A stretch of DNA of 64,000 bases. It comes from Phycisphaerae bacterium RAS1 (GTDB lineage: Bacteria > Planctomycetota > Phycisphaerae > UBA1845 > Fen-1342). A program made the position numbers and the translations under genes. The notes under the pieces were generated by a model, which made no database searches, was not told where the DNA came from, and saw only the letters and a list, made by a program, of their open reading frames with translations. The first letter of the stretch is position 1; every line of letters starts with the position of its first letter. The stretch covers positions 124,001 to 188,000 of the forward strand of contig SMLU01000001.1 in NCBI GenBank assembly GCA_007859745.1, given 5' to 3'. This document shows, in pieces, positions 34,456-43,780 of the stretch.

Positions 34456-37392
34456 TCAGACGATGAGGTTGACCAGCCGCCCCTTCACCACCACCGAGCG
34501 CTTGATCGGCTTGCCGGCCAGGTGTTCGGCGGCGGCGGCGGCGGCGGCGGAAATGACGGCGTCGTCCGCCGCGTCGGCCGAAACGGTGATGCGGGCCTTG
34601 ATCTTGCCGTTGAGTTGCACGGCCAGCTCAACCGATTCGTCGCGCGTCAGAGCTTCGTCGAACGCCGGCCAGGGGGCGTGCGCCAGCGACTGGGAATGGC
34701 CCAGCGCCCGCCACAGCTCTTCGCAGACGTGCGGGGCGAAGGGGGCGAGAATCAGCACGAAGCGCTCGATCTGATCTCGCGCCAGCGCGGCGGCTTTCTG
34801 GGCTTCATTCACCCAGACGATCATCTGGGCGATGGCGGTGTTGTAGGCGAAGCGCGGGATGTCCTCGGTCACTTTGCGGATGGTCCTGTGCAGCAGGCGC
34901 TCCACGTCCGCATCGCGCCGGTCGCCGATTTTGGCGCTGAGGCGCGCAGAATCAGAGCCGCGACCGTGAGGGAGCGGTTCGCGCGGCGCGCCCTCCGGAG
35001 CAACCGCTCCCTCACGGTCGCGGCTCGGATAGTCGCGCGGCCCATCGCGGCGCGGATTGTCGCCGGGTTCGTCGCGGCTCGGATCGACGCGCGCGTCGTC
35101 CTGCTCGTCGATCACCAGCCGCCAGACGCGCAGCAGGAAGCGGTGCACCCCGATGATGTCGCGCGTGTTCCAGGGCTTGCTCGCTTCCAGCGGCCCCATG
35201 TACATCTCGTACAGCCGCAGCGTGTCCGCCCCGTACTCGGCGATGATCGAATCGGGGTTGACGACGTTCTTTTTGCTCTTCGACATCTTCTCAAAGAGCT
35301 GCACCACCGGACGGTCCTGCCAGTAATGCGTCGTCGTGTGCTCGCTGTGGCCGATGCGCAGCGCGGCCGGCGGCCCCTCGCTCACTTCCTCGGCCGGGAC
35401 GTACGTGCCGCGCTCGTCGTGATAGGCGGCGGCCCCGATCATGCCCTGGTTGAAGAGCTTCTGAAACGGCTCGGGCGTCGACACGCAGCCCAGGTCGTAG
35501 AGCACCTTGTGCCAGAAGCGGGCGTAGAGCAGGTGGAGCACCGCGTGCTCGGCTCCGCCCAGGTAGAGATCGACGCCGCCGGTTTTGGGCGAGCCGTCAG
35601 CGCGCCGGCCGCTCATCCAGTAGCGCTCGACCTTCGAATCGACAAAGGCCGTTTCGTTGTGCGGGTCAAGGAATCGCAGGTAGTACCAGCAGGACCCGGC
35701 CCACTGCGGCATGGTGTTCAGCTCGCGCCGCAACAGCGCGTCGCCGCGCTTCACCGTCGCCCATTCCCGGGCGCGCGACAGCGGCGTCTGCGGCTGGGCG
35801 TTCGGGTTGTCGCTGGCCTGCGGCTTGAAGTCATCCATCGCGGGCAGCGCCACCGGCAGCTCGCGCTCGTCGACCGCCTCGATGAGTCCGTCCGGGCGGT
35901 AGAGGATCGGGAACGGCTCGCCCCAGTAGCGCTGCCGCGAGAAAAGCCAGTCGCGCAGCTTGTACTGCACCGTGCCTTCACCCAGGTCGCGCTCTTCGAG
36001 CCAGCGAATCACCGTGCGCTTGGCCTCCGGCGTGGGCAGGCCGTTGATCGTGCATTGCCCCTCAAACGTCGCCTGCGGCGGCGAATTCACGCCCACGCCG
36101 TCGCCGACGTAGCCGCGCCACTCCGTCGCGTCGTCTTGCGGCCGCACGACCTGCACCACCGGCAGGCCGAAGGTCCGGGCGAATTCGAGATCGCGCGTGT
36201 CGTGTCCCGGAACGGCCATGATCGAGCCCGTGCCGTAACCGATCAACACGTAGTCCGCGACCCAGATGGGGATTGGCTGCCGGTTGACCGGGTTGACGGC
36301 GTAGGCGCCGGTGAAGACGCCGGTCTTGACCTTGCTGTCGGCGGTGCGGTCGAGGTCGGAGCGTTGACGCGCCTGAGACACGTACGCGTCGACCGCCGCC
36401 CGCTGCTCGGGCCTGGTGATGATCGACACCAGTCGATGCTCAGGCGCCAGCACCATGTACGTCGCGCCAAAGACCGTGTCCGGCCGCGTGGTGAAGACGC
36501 GGATCACGTCGCCGGCATGTTCGGCGGTCAGGTGAAAATCGATGTACGCGCCTTCGCTGCGGCCGATCCAGTTTCGCTGCATGAGCTTGATCGGCTCGGG
36601 CCAGTCCAGGCCGTCCAGGTCTAAGAGCAGCCGCTCGGCGTACTCGGTGATGCGGAGCATCCACTGCTTCAGCGGGCGGCGGAAGACGGGGTGATTGCCG
36701 CGCTCACTGCGGCCGTCATTGGTGACCTCTTCGTTCGACAGAACCGTGCCCAGCGCCGGACACCAGTTCACCGCGACTTCCGCGAGGTAGGCCAGTCGAT
36801 GCTCGGACTGGTAGGCGGCGACGGCGGCCGGCCCCTGGGCCTTCACGTCCGCCGGAATCGGCAGCGTTTCAATCCGCCGCGCGGCCCCGCGGACCTTGCG
36901 TCCGGCCGGATCGGTCCACTCCCATTCCGGGTCGTACCAGGAGTTGTAGATCCGCAGGAAGATCCACTGCGTCCAGCGGTAGTATTTTTCGTCGCAGGTC
37001 GCCAGCTCGCGATCCCAGTCGTAGCTCAGGCCGATCTTCCGGAGCTGGAGCGTGTAGGTGTCGATGTTGCTGCGGGTCGTGATGGCCGGGTGAACGCCGG
37101 TTTCGATGGCGTACTGCTCGGCGGGCAGTCCGAAGGCGTCCCAACCCATGGGGTGCAGCACGTTGTACCCGCGCATGCGCATGAAGCGCGAGAATATGTC
37201 GGACGCGATATAGCCCAGCGGGTGGCCGACGTGCAGCCCGGCCCCCGACGGGTATGGAAAGAAATCGAGGATGTAGTAGTGCGGCTTCTCGCCGCCCGGC
37301 TGGCCGGGATTGGCGGCGCGGAAGGTGTGATTCTCAGCCCAGTACGCCTGCCAGCGTGCGTCAATTTCGTTGAACGGGTGAGAGTGGCTCAT
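34456..37392 (-). CDS. leuS: Leucyl-tRNA synthetase with an in-frame palindromic insert
   Basis: 978 residues, longer than usual. The HIGH-type motif is in PYPSGAGLHVGHPLGY (HVGH at 54-57), the editing domain follows (for example FTTRPDTVFGATYMVL), and the second class I signature is KMSKSKKNVVNP near residue 700. Residues about 762-826, between a helix ending WRLVIDEQ and the helix beginning ADVERLLHRTIRKV of the anticodon-binding domain, are an Arg/Asp/Gly/Pro-rich insert; its core (about 790-813) is encoded by a 72-bp palindrome of family A. The frame is intact and the protein is presumably functional since leuS is essential. Six bases separate it from the upstream ppiD-like gene. Confidence 0.96.
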   Translation of the reverse strand: MSHSHPFNEIDARWQAYWAENHTFRAANPGQPGGEKPHYYILDFFPYPSGAGLHVGHPLGYIASDIFSRFMRMRGYNVLHPMGWDAFGLPAEQYAIETGVHPAITTRSNIDTYTLQLRKIGLSYDWDRELATCDEKYYRWTQWIFLRIYNSWYDPEWEWTDPAGRKVRGAARRIETLPIPADVKAQGPAAVAAYQSEHRLAYLAEVAVNWCPALGTVLSNEEVTNDGRSERGNHPVFRRPLKQWMLRITEYAERLLLDLDGLDWPEPIKLMQRNWIGRSEGAYIDFHLTAEHAGDVIRVFTTRPDTVFGATYMVLAPEHRLVSIITRPEQRAAVDAYVSQARQRSDLDRTADSKVKTGVFTGAYAVNPVNRQPIPIWVADYVLIGYGTGSIMAVPGHDTRDLEFARTFGLPVVQVVRPQDDATEWRGYVGDGVGVNSPPQATFEGQCTINGLPTPEAKRTVIRWLEERDLGEGTVQYKLRDWLFSRQRYWGEPFPILYRPDGLIEAVDERELPVALPAMDDFKPQASDNPNAQPQTPLSRAREWATVKRGDALLRRELNTMPQWAGSCWYYLRFLDPHNETAFVDSKVERYWMSGRRADGSPKTGGVDLYLGGAEHAVLHLLYARFWHKVLYDLGCVSTPEPFQKLFNQGMIGAAAYHDERGTYVPAEEVSEGPPAALRIGHSEHTTTHYWQDRPVVQLFEKMSKSKKNVVNPDSIIAEYGADTLRLYEMYMGPLEASKPWNTRDIIGVHRFLLRVWRLVIDEQDDARVDPSRDEPGDNPRRDGPRDYPSRDREGAVAPEGAPREPLPHGRGSDSARLSAKIGDRRDADVERLLHRTIRKVTEDIPRFAYNTAIAQMIVWVNEAQKAAALARDQIERFVLILAPFAPHVCEELWRALGHSQSLAHAPWPAFDEALTRDESVELAVQLNGKIKARITVSADAADDAVISAAAAAAAEHLAGKPIKRSVVVKGRLVNLIV
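34955..35026. repeat. Palindromic repeat family A inside leuS
   Basis: Two perfect 25-bp inverted arms (34955-34979 and 35002-35026; inner part CCGCGACCGTGAGGGAGCGG) around a 22-bp loop. It reads in frame through leuS as SRDREGAVAPEG and PLPHGRGSDS. A degenerate half copy (GTCGCGGCTCGGAT) lies nearby at 35072-35085. Confidence 0.93.
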
Positions 37393-37398
37393 CGCGGC

Positions 37399-39342
37399 TT
37401 ACTGCTGCGCGTCCTGAGTCGCGTCGGCGCTGGCGCCGGCCGCCGGCTTGTAGCCCAGCCGCTCGTGGATGCTGGTGGGGTCGAACCAGAGCATCGTGGC
37501 CATGTTGCGCTGGCTCATCGACTGCATCTTCAGCATGTCCTTTTGCTTGCTGAAATCACCCTGGTAAAGCGGCTTCAGTTCGTTCACGGCGACGACCACG
37601 CACTTGAATTCGCTGGCGACCGGCACAGCCGCGACCTTGTGGGCCGGCGCGGTGGCGCTGGGCGGCGCGGCAGCCAGCTCAAACGCCTTCTTCGGGACGT
37701 TTGCCGTCATTCCGACGTGCAGCAGCGGCGAGGCGCGGCGGGTAAACCGCGACGGGCCGGTGTTGGGACCGAGCGCTTCGAGAAAACGCGGCGCCTGCTC
37801 GTCGGCCGGCCGCGGGGCGGCCTGGGCGGCGGTGATGGCCTCCTTGAGCGCCGTGTCCGCCAGCGACGCCGCCAGCAGGCCGTCGGCCGCGGCTTTCTCG
37901 GCGAGCTGCTCGGCGTGCGTGCGGGCCATTTCGAATCCGCGCTGCCGCTTGATGTCGCGGATGATCTCGTCGCGGACAACGTCGATCGACGCCGGCGGAC
38001 CACTGGGCGCCACTTCGATTACGCGGAACACGTAGCCCTGGAACGCGACCGGCCCGCGGCCGCCGGGGATCGACTCCTGCGTGGCCAGCAGCGGGCTGGG
38101 CTCATTCACCATCAGCACCGGCATCTGCTCGTTCTTGCCGGGCGTGAAGACCCCCTTCACGCGCATGGCGAGCTGCGACGCGCTCAGCCGCGACTGCCCT
38201 TCGCGATAGGTCGGCTCGTTGAGATTGAGGAACGTCCGCAGCTCCTGCTCGGTCAGCCAGTCGCTCTTGCCGTAGACGATCTCGTAATCACGGCTGTACT
38301 TGCGCGCCAGCTCCTCGAGCGACGGGCCGGCGGCCGCGGGCGGCTGGCGGAAGCCGTCGGCGTCCTTGCCGGAGGAGGCCCACGGGCGATAGGCCTCGCT
38401 GCGCAGTTCATTCAGGACGCGCTGCGCCTCCTCGACCGCCTTGAGCTCGCGAAAGTCGTTGCGGGCCTGCTCCCGGGCTTCCTCCCAGGTCATCGGCACG
38501 CGCGTCGCCGCCGCCGGCTGGGTCGAGGTGGTGGTCGGCATGACGGTTTTCTGATAGTTGGCGGCGTGCTCCTCGAAGTAGCGCTTCGCTTCGGTTTCCT
38601 TGATGCGCACCTTGCTGCGGATGGCGCGCGGATCGAGCGTGACGTACTCCACCTTGACGCGGTTGGGCTGGAGATAGCCGAAAGAAAGCTGATCTTCGGT
38701 GTGGGCAGTGACGCGCGCCTTGCCCTCTTCGAAGGTCTTCTGAATGTCCTCTAGGCTCACCTCGCCCGCCAGCGGCTCGAAGACGCGCCCGTCGATGACG
38801 CAGTATTCGATACTCACCGACTGCTGCGTGTCGCGGAACGTGGACTCCAGCCGCGGCACGCTCTCATCGAAGGCCTTGTACTGCATCTGCAGGAGCTGCT
38901 CGACCGCCAGCCAGCGGCCGATGGAGGCGTAGATCGCCTCGTAGCTGCGCCCCTCGCGCGCCTGGATGCTCGCCAGCAGCTCGCCCGCGCGTTCCTTGAA
39001 CGTGTTCTGAACGTAATCAATCACCTGCGACTGGCCGATGCGCACGCCCAGCCGTTCGGCTTCGGCGGTGACCAGCAGCATGTCCACCGGGTTGAGAATC
39101 TGCACGGCGAGGAAACCCACCGCCTGGCAGATGCGCTGGTCGCCGGCGACGCGCTGCAGGTCGCTCGTGTAGACATCCAACGCGAGCGCGTCGGAATGGC
39201 CGAGCTTCTGGTTCAATTCCTGCCGGCTGCTGTCGCGCCAGGAAGAAATAACGTCTCCGAGCAGCCAAACCACCAGCAGCAGGGCCATGAAGACCATGAG
39301 CAGCGTACGGCTGTTTTCGCGAAAGTAACGGTTCAGATTCAT
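37399..39342 (-). CDS. PpiD/SurA-like membrane-anchored periplasmic foldase
   Basis: 647 residues. An N-terminal membrane anchor (LLMVFMALLLVVWLLGDVIS) precedes a SurA/PpiD N-terminal-like chaperone region (ILNPVDMLLVTAEAERLGVRIGQSQV, YIQNTFKERAGELL-like helix). Two long helical and coiled segments follow, with an interrupted parvulin-like central part that is hard to recognise, and a C-terminal helix set. It probably assists folding of exported proteins. It is encoded immediately upstream of leuS in the same operon. Confidence 0.75.
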   Translation of the reverse strand: MNLNRYFRENSRTLLMVFMALLLVVWLLGDVISSWRDSSRQELNQKLGHSDALALDVYTSDLQRVAGDQRICQAVGFLAVQILNPVDMLLVTAEAERLGVRIGQSQVIDYVQNTFKERAGELLASIQAREGRSYEAIYASIGRWLAVEQLLQMQYKAFDESVPRLESTFRDTQQSVSIEYCVIDGRVFEPLAGEVSLEDIQKTFEEGKARVTAHTEDQLSFGYLQPNRVKVEYVTLDPRAIRSKVRIKETEAKRYFEEHAANYQKTVMPTTTSTQPAAATRVPMTWEEAREQARNDFRELKAVEEAQRVLNELRSEAYRPWASSGKDADGFRQPPAAAGPSLEELARKYSRDYEIVYGKSDWLTEQELRTFLNLNEPTYREGQSRLSASQLAMRVKGVFTPGKNEQMPVLMVNEPSPLLATQESIPGGRGPVAFQGYVFRVIEVAPSGPPASIDVVRDEIIRDIKRQRGFEMARTHAEQLAEKAAADGLLAASLADTALKEAITAAQAAPRPADEQAPRFLEALGPNTGPSRFTRRASPLLHVGMTANVPKKAFELAAAPPSATAPAHKVAAVPVASEFKCVVVAVNELKPLYQGDFSKQKDMLKMQSMSQRNMATMLWFDPTSIHERLGYKPAAGASADATQDAQQ

Positions 39343-39586
39343 GGAGTCACTTTTTGTGCCAAGACCCGGCGGTCAACCGCCGAAAACGCGACGCGTTTCT
39401 GCCGAAGGATCGACCGCGGTGAATCGCCGGCTCTGTCCAACGCCCTGCCGGCCCTGCGCCGGTCGAAACCAGCATAATACGGCCACGGCGCGGGGAGACA
39501 AGTGCGGCGACGCCGTGCTCGCAACTGACGACGGCTGACGGAGTGTGGCTGACATTCCCGGCAGACGACGACGGCTGGGCCGCATT

Positions 39587-39685
39587 TCCGAACCCGCCGC
39601 GCCAAGCGGCCGGTTGACGATCGTCAGCGAGCGGCGCCTTGGAGGCCGGGGCTGTCGCCCCGCCGCTTGGCGCGGCGGGTTCGGA
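39587..39685. repeat. 99-bp palindromic element, family D (second copy)
   Basis: Arms as in the 8222-8320 element with one change in the left arm, and the central segment (TTGACGATCGT...) in the opposite orientation. A small palindrome (GAGGCCGGCCGGAGGCCGTT) follows at 39690-39710. Together they fill most of the 392-base gap between the ppiD-like and asparaginase genes; no gene was seen there. Confidence 0.9.
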
Positions 39686-39734
39686 CGGAAAAGAGGCCGG
39701 CCGGAGGCCGTTCCCCCAAACCCCGGTCGGCCTG

Positions 39735-40802
39735 CTAGGTGAACAAACCCGGCGTTTCGACGATGCGCGAACCCTGCTCATCGTGAACGGCGAGCCGGCC
39801 ACCTTTGCGCATGGCGGCGCCGCCGAGCTTGCCGTCGCGCCGCAGGGCGTAGAACTGCACGTCAAACGTCGGTTCGCCCTTCTCGTTACGAAGATGCTTT
39901 TCGCAGCGCGCCGCGATGCGGCGCAGGGCTTCCAGCGCCGCGGATTGCGGGTCCATTCCCTGGCGCATCAGCTCGACGATCAGAAACGACGAGCAGTTTT
40001 GAAGATTGGACTCGCCGCGGCCGGTGGAGCCGGCCGCGCCGACGGCGTTGTCTACGTAGAGGCCGGCCCCGATGATGGGTGAGTCGCCGACGCGCCCCGG
40101 AATCTTGTATGACAAGCCGGAAGTGGAGGTGCAACCCGCCAGGTCGCCGGAGGGCGTCAGCGCCAGCATGTTTATCGTGCCGTGCGTGTAGAGAATCTCG
40201 GCCGAGGCATTTTTCTTGCCGGACGGTTGCGACGCGGGTGCGAGCCAGTCGTCCTTGTCCGACATGGATTCCTTCCATTTCAGCCAGATTTCGCGGGCTT
40301 CGTCGGTGAGGAGATTCTCCTCCTTGAATCCGTGGGCGCGCGCGAACCGCAGGGCGCCTTCGCCGACCAGCAGCACGTGATTAGTGCGCTGCGCCACCAG
40401 CCGCGCGACTTTGGAGGCATAGCGAATTCGTTGCAGTGCCGCGACGCCGCCGGCCCGGTGGGTCGGGCCGTGCATCACGCTGGCGTCGAGCTCGACCACG
40501 CCCTCCTCGTTCGGCAACCCGCCGTAGCCGACGCTGTGATCGCTGGGGTCGTCTTCGACGACGTTGATGGCGGCGATGACGGCGTCGAGCGGGTCGCCGC
40601 CCTCGCGGACCATCTGCAGCGCAAGCGGGCCGGACTTCAACCCGTTGGCGCTGCCGACGATGATGGGCGACCGAGGGGGCGCAAATTCGCGTGCAGCGGC
40701 GGTTGGCGGCGCTGACGAATCCTGCGCACAAGCAGCGGCGGGCAGGCCCAGCGCTGCAGCGCCGGCGGCGGTCTGAATGAACTCGCGTCGCGAAGTCCGC
40801 AT
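39735..40802 (-). CDS. Exported Ntn-hydrolase asparaginase (glycosylasparaginase family)
   Basis: 355 residues. A twin-arginine type signal (SRREFIQTAAGAAALGLPAAACA) indicates export in folded form. The self-processing nucleophile threonine lies in ILYTHGTINMLALTPSGDLAG, and the substrate pocket sequences GRVGDSPIIGAGLYVDN and GRGES are intact. The family cleaves the N4-(beta-GlcNAc)-Asn bond or isoaspartyl/asparagine amides; the exact substrate cannot be decided. The start at 40802 begins the Tat signal; the longer open frame upstream crosses a palindromic repeat. Confidence 0.88.
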   Translation of the reverse strand: MRTSRREFIQTAAGAAALGLPAAACAQDSSAPPTAAAREFAPPRSPIIVGSANGLKSGPLALQMVREGGDPLDAVIAAINVVEDDPSDHSVGYGGLPNEEGVVELDASVMHGPTHRAGGVAALQRIRYASKVARLVAQRTNHVLLVGEGALRFARAHGFKEENLLTDEAREIWLKWKESMSDKDDWLAPASQPSGKKNASAEILYTHGTINMLALTPSGDLAGCTSTSGLSYKIPGRVGDSPIIGAGLYVDNAVGAAGSTGRGESNLQNCSSFLIVELMRQGMDPQSAALEALRRIAARCEKHLRNEKGEPTFDVQFYALRRDGKLGGAAMRKGGRLAVHDEQGSRIVETPGLFT

Positions 40803-40881
40803 GGCGTGATCCTGACGTTGTGTGATATGGCGAGTGCGGGCCTTCGGCCCGCCGACGCGGTCGGGAGCGATTGTGGACATT

Positions 40882-40947
40882 TGGGTGGGACGGGCGTCTC
40901 GCCCGTCCTTGATGCCGCGGGGACGGGCGAGACGCCCGTCCCACCCA
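40882..40947. repeat. Perfect inverted repeat, family C
   Basis: 27-bp arms at 40882-40908 and 40921-40947 match perfectly around a 12-bp loop. It lies in the divergent gap between the asparaginase and ylbF-like genes. Confidence 0.93.
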
Positions 40948-41087
40948 GAGTTCACACGCGCGGGCGCCCGCACTGCCGGTAACGCTACCCGCGCGGGCCG
41001 CCGTGCGGCAAGTCCGATCCACCGCTACAATCCGCCGCCGTCGCAGAGAAGAACCGCGGACAACCACCCCCAACCCCGAGGACGCGC

Positions 41088-41441
41088 ATGCAAGGTATCG
41101 AGAATCTGCTGGATCAGGCACGCCGGCTGGGCCAGTCGATCGCCCAGAACGAACGTGTGCAGGCGTTCTTCGCGGCGCGCGACGCGGTGCATCATGACCC
41201 CTCGGCCCAGGCGCTGCTCAAGGACTACATGTCGCACGTCGACAAGCTCCGCGGCCTGGAAGCCGGCGGAAAGCCGATCGAGGTGGCCGACAAGCACCGC
41301 CTCGGCGAGCTGGAGCAAGCCATGGCGCACAACGACCCGCTGAAGGACCTGATGCGCACGCAGGCCGATTACGTCGAGCTGATGACGCGCGTCAACCAGG
41401 CGCTCGAGGCCTGCCTCGGCGGCGGCGAAGCGGCGGCATGA
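41088..41441 (+). CDS. YlbF/YmcA family protein
   Basis: 117 residues, all-helical. IENLLDQARRLGQSIAQNERVQAFFAARDAV and HDPSAQALLKDYMSHVDKL (split here) follow the YlbF pattern. In Bacillus these proteins act in an RNA-processing complex; in planctomycetes the role is not established. The stop overlaps the next start by four bases (ATGA). Confidence 0.75.
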   Translation: MQGIENLLDQARRLGQSIAQNERVQAFFAARDAVHHDPSAQALLKDYMSHVDKLRGLEAGGKPIEVADKHRLGELEQAMAHNDPLKDLMRTQADYVELMTRVNQALEACLGGGEAAA

Positions 41442-43414
41442 GCCAGTCGGCGGCGACCGGGCCGGCCCCGCGCGGCGCTTCCGGGGGAACGGGATGGCTG
41501 GCGCTGCTGCTGCTCTGCACCGGGCTGATCGGCTGGTTCTGCATGTCGGGCGGGGCGGGTTTCGAACCGATTGACTGCTGGGTGGCGCAGACCGCGCGCG
41601 AGATGCGCGAGTCCGGCGACTGGATCGTGCCGCGCTTCTCCGGCGAGACGCGCATGCAGAAATCCCCCGGGCCGTACTGGGCCGTCATTCTCGCCAGCCT
41701 GGCGCGCGGCACGCCCGTGGATGAAGCCGCCGCCCGGCTGCCGAACGCGATCGCGGCGGTGGTTTTTGTCGGCGTCATCTTCATCCTGGCACGCGCGATC
41801 GCGACGACGCGCGCGGCGATCTTCGCCGGCTTTGCGGCCGCGTCGAGCGCGCTGCTGCTCTTCTGGTCGAGCCGGGGCGCCAGCGACTTCGGCCTGACGA
41901 CCTGGGTGACGCTCTCGCTGGCGAGCGTCTGGATCGCCGCCGAGCGGGCGACCGGCTGGCGCCGCGGGGTGTGCTGGTTGCTCGCCTACGCGGCCGCGGG
42001 CGCCGGCATGCTCTACAAGATGCCCATGCCGCTCGTGTGCGTCGGCCTGCCGGCGGCGGCGTACGTGCTCTTTTTGCGGCGCTGGAGCGTACTGCGCAGC
42101 GGATGGCACGTGGGGGGGTTAGCCGTGTTTGCCGCGTGCTGGCTGCCGTGGGCTCTCACGGTGCTGTGGCGCGAGCCGACGGCGCTTCAGAAATGGAACG
42201 TAGAGTACGTTGACCGCTTCACCGGCGCCCTGCCGAACGTCGAGGGCCAGCAAACGTGGCCCTTTTACCTGCTCTATGTCGGTTCCACGCTGGTGTATTG
42301 CCTGCCCTATTCGCTCTCGTTACCCGCCGCAATCTGGCGCAGCGTCCGACGCGAAAGAGGCGGCCAAGCCTCCGTCGCAATCGCGGCCGCAGCGCCGGCG
42401 CCGAGCCCGACCGACACGTCCGATGCGCCCGTCCGGCGTGGCATGGCGTTCTGCCTGATCTGGTTCATCAGCCTGCTGCTGTTCTTCACGGCGTCCGCGG
42501 GAAAGGAGGATCGCTACATACTCCCCGCTTTGCCGCCGCTGTTTGTGCTTCTCGGCGTCGAACTCGCGGCGTTCTTCGATTCACGGCGGCCGCGGAACGC
42601 GCGCGTGGTTGCGGCGCTGACGTGGGCGGTGTGCATTTTCGTCCCGTCGGGTCTGGCGGCCGGTGTTTGGGGTCTGCGCTTCTGGTTCAGGCAGCGCGGG
42701 CGATTCGAGGGAGTGGAGTGGGGGCAGGTCTGGCCGGCGTACGCCGTACTGGCGGGAATCCTGGCAGTCGGCTTCTGCGGGTCGGCGCTGCTGTTTGCCC
42801 GGGGGCGCACAAACGCGGCCTTCGCCGCGCTCGTGGCGACGATGTGGGGCGGCTGGCTGTGGGCCTGGCCGACGCTGATGCCGGTGGTGCGCGCCCAGCG
42901 GCCGTTCAAGGAGTTCGCGGCGCAACTGCGGGAGCGAATTTCACGCGATGAGCAGTCTTCGATCCGCCAGGTCGGCTTCCAGGATTCGCGCATCATCTGG
43001 TACAGCGACTACCGCTTTCCCAGGATCATCGACCAGCTCAAGCTGCTCGAAATGCAGGGCGGGAGGCGCAGCGTGGCCAGCGAAGCCCGGCTGATCGGCG
43101 AGGAGATGCTGCGGCAGTGCAACCAGCCGCAGCGGGCCCTGTTTCTGGCGCCGCTGGAGTATTACGCGCTGTTCCGTGTGGCCTCGCCGCGGCTCGCGGC
43201 CCGAACGGGCGTCGCTGATCCACCGGTGCATCTGTGGCTGCGGACGCGGTTGGGGCGCGAAGATCAGCACTTCGTCGTATTCGGCAATCAGCCGCCGTCC
43301 TGGGAGGAGCCGACGCTGGAAATTCCTGAAAAGCTGCAAAAGCGGCTGAATCGCTTCGTGGATGAGATCGAAAACACGTTCGGCACGGCTCCTGACGGTC
43401 GCCGCTCTGAGTAG
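41438..43414 (+). CDS. GT39-family membrane glycosyltransferase (ArnT-like)
   Basis: 658 residues with about ten to twelve membrane segments, for example LALLLLCTGLIGWFCM, AIAAVVFVGVIFILARAI and LIWFISLLLFFTASAGKEDR. The first periplasmic loop has the family pattern EPIDCWVAQTAREMRESGDW with PRFSGETRMQKSPGPYW, as in ArnT and protein mannosyltransferases that use polyprenyl-phosphate sugars. The acceptor (lipid A, protein or glycan) is unknown. It is translationally coupled to the ylbF-like gene by an ATGA overlap. Confidence 0.87.
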   Translation: MSQSAATGPAPRGASGGTGWLALLLLCTGLIGWFCMSGGAGFEPIDCWVAQTAREMRESGDWIVPRFSGETRMQKSPGPYWAVILASLARGTPVDEAAARLPNAIAAVVFVGVIFILARAIATTRAAIFAGFAAASSALLLFWSSRGASDFGLTTWVTLSLASVWIAAERATGWRRGVCWLLAYAAAGAGMLYKMPMPLVCVGLPAAAYVLFLRRWSVLRSGWHVGGLAVFAACWLPWALTVLWREPTALQKWNVEYVDRFTGALPNVEGQQTWPFYLLYVGSTLVYCLPYSLSLPAAIWRSVRRERGGQASVAIAAAAPAPSPTDTSDAPVRRGMAFCLIWFISLLLFFTASAGKEDRYILPALPPLFVLLGVELAAFFDSRRPRNARVVAALTWAVCIFVPSGLAAGVWGLRFWFRQRGRFEGVEWGQVWPAYAVLAGILAVGFCGSALLFARGRTNAAFAALVATMWGGWLWAWPTLMPVVRAQRPFKEFAAQLRERISRDEQSSIRQVGFQDSRIIWYSDYRFPRIIDQLKLLEMQGGRRSVASEARLIGEEMLRQCNQPQRALFLAPLEYYALFRVASPRLAARTGVADPPVHLWLRTRLGREDQHFVVFGNQPPSWEEPTLEIPEKLQKRLNRFVDEIENTFGTAPDGRRSE

Positions 43415-43478
43415 TGTGTCAATATCGGGGTCGGTTGGGGGTAGTTGGGGGGGGGGACGCCGCCGACCGGGCCGTTTT

Positions 43479-43619
43479 TCCGAACCCGCCGCGCCAAGCG
43501 GCGGGTTGACGATCGTGATCGAACGGCGCCCACAGGCCGGAGACGTCGACCCGCCGCTTGGCGCGGCGGGTTCGGACGGACCGGTACGTCACCCCGCCGC
43601 TGGGCGCGGCGGGTTCGGA
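43479..43619. repeat. Family D palindromic element plus an extra arm
   Basis: A complete 98-bp element (43479-43576) is followed by a third, slightly degenerate right arm at 43590-43619. This and the 25-bp repeat at 43644-43668 fill much of the 366-base gap between the GT39 gene and the next secreted protein. A TATACT at 43712-43717 could be part of a promoter but has no clear -35. Confidence 0.88.
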
Positions 43620-43643
43620 CAGGCCAGCCGCGACGTGGTCGCG

Positions 43644-43668
43644 CGCACCGGCGGGACGCCGATGCTCC
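43644..43668. repeat. 25-bp repeat, SIGVPPV family (second copy)
   Basis: Exact copy of 2327-2351; the reverse complement occurs inside acs at 57618-57642. Confidence 0.9.
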
Positions 43669-43780
43669 CCGGGGCCAATAAGCCGGTCTCCCAAAGTGCG
43701 GTCCGCTCATGCTATACTGGCACCGTATCGGGCCTGTCCGCGTTGCGCTGGTTTACAAACTCTAGGATTGGGAGCGAAAC

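Noticed and set aside
34429-38754. Long open frames on the plus strand opposite leuS and the ppiD-like gene (over 680 codons each)
   Set aside because: They are antisense shadows caused by high GC at codon third positions; the minus-strand frames contain complete conserved motifs.
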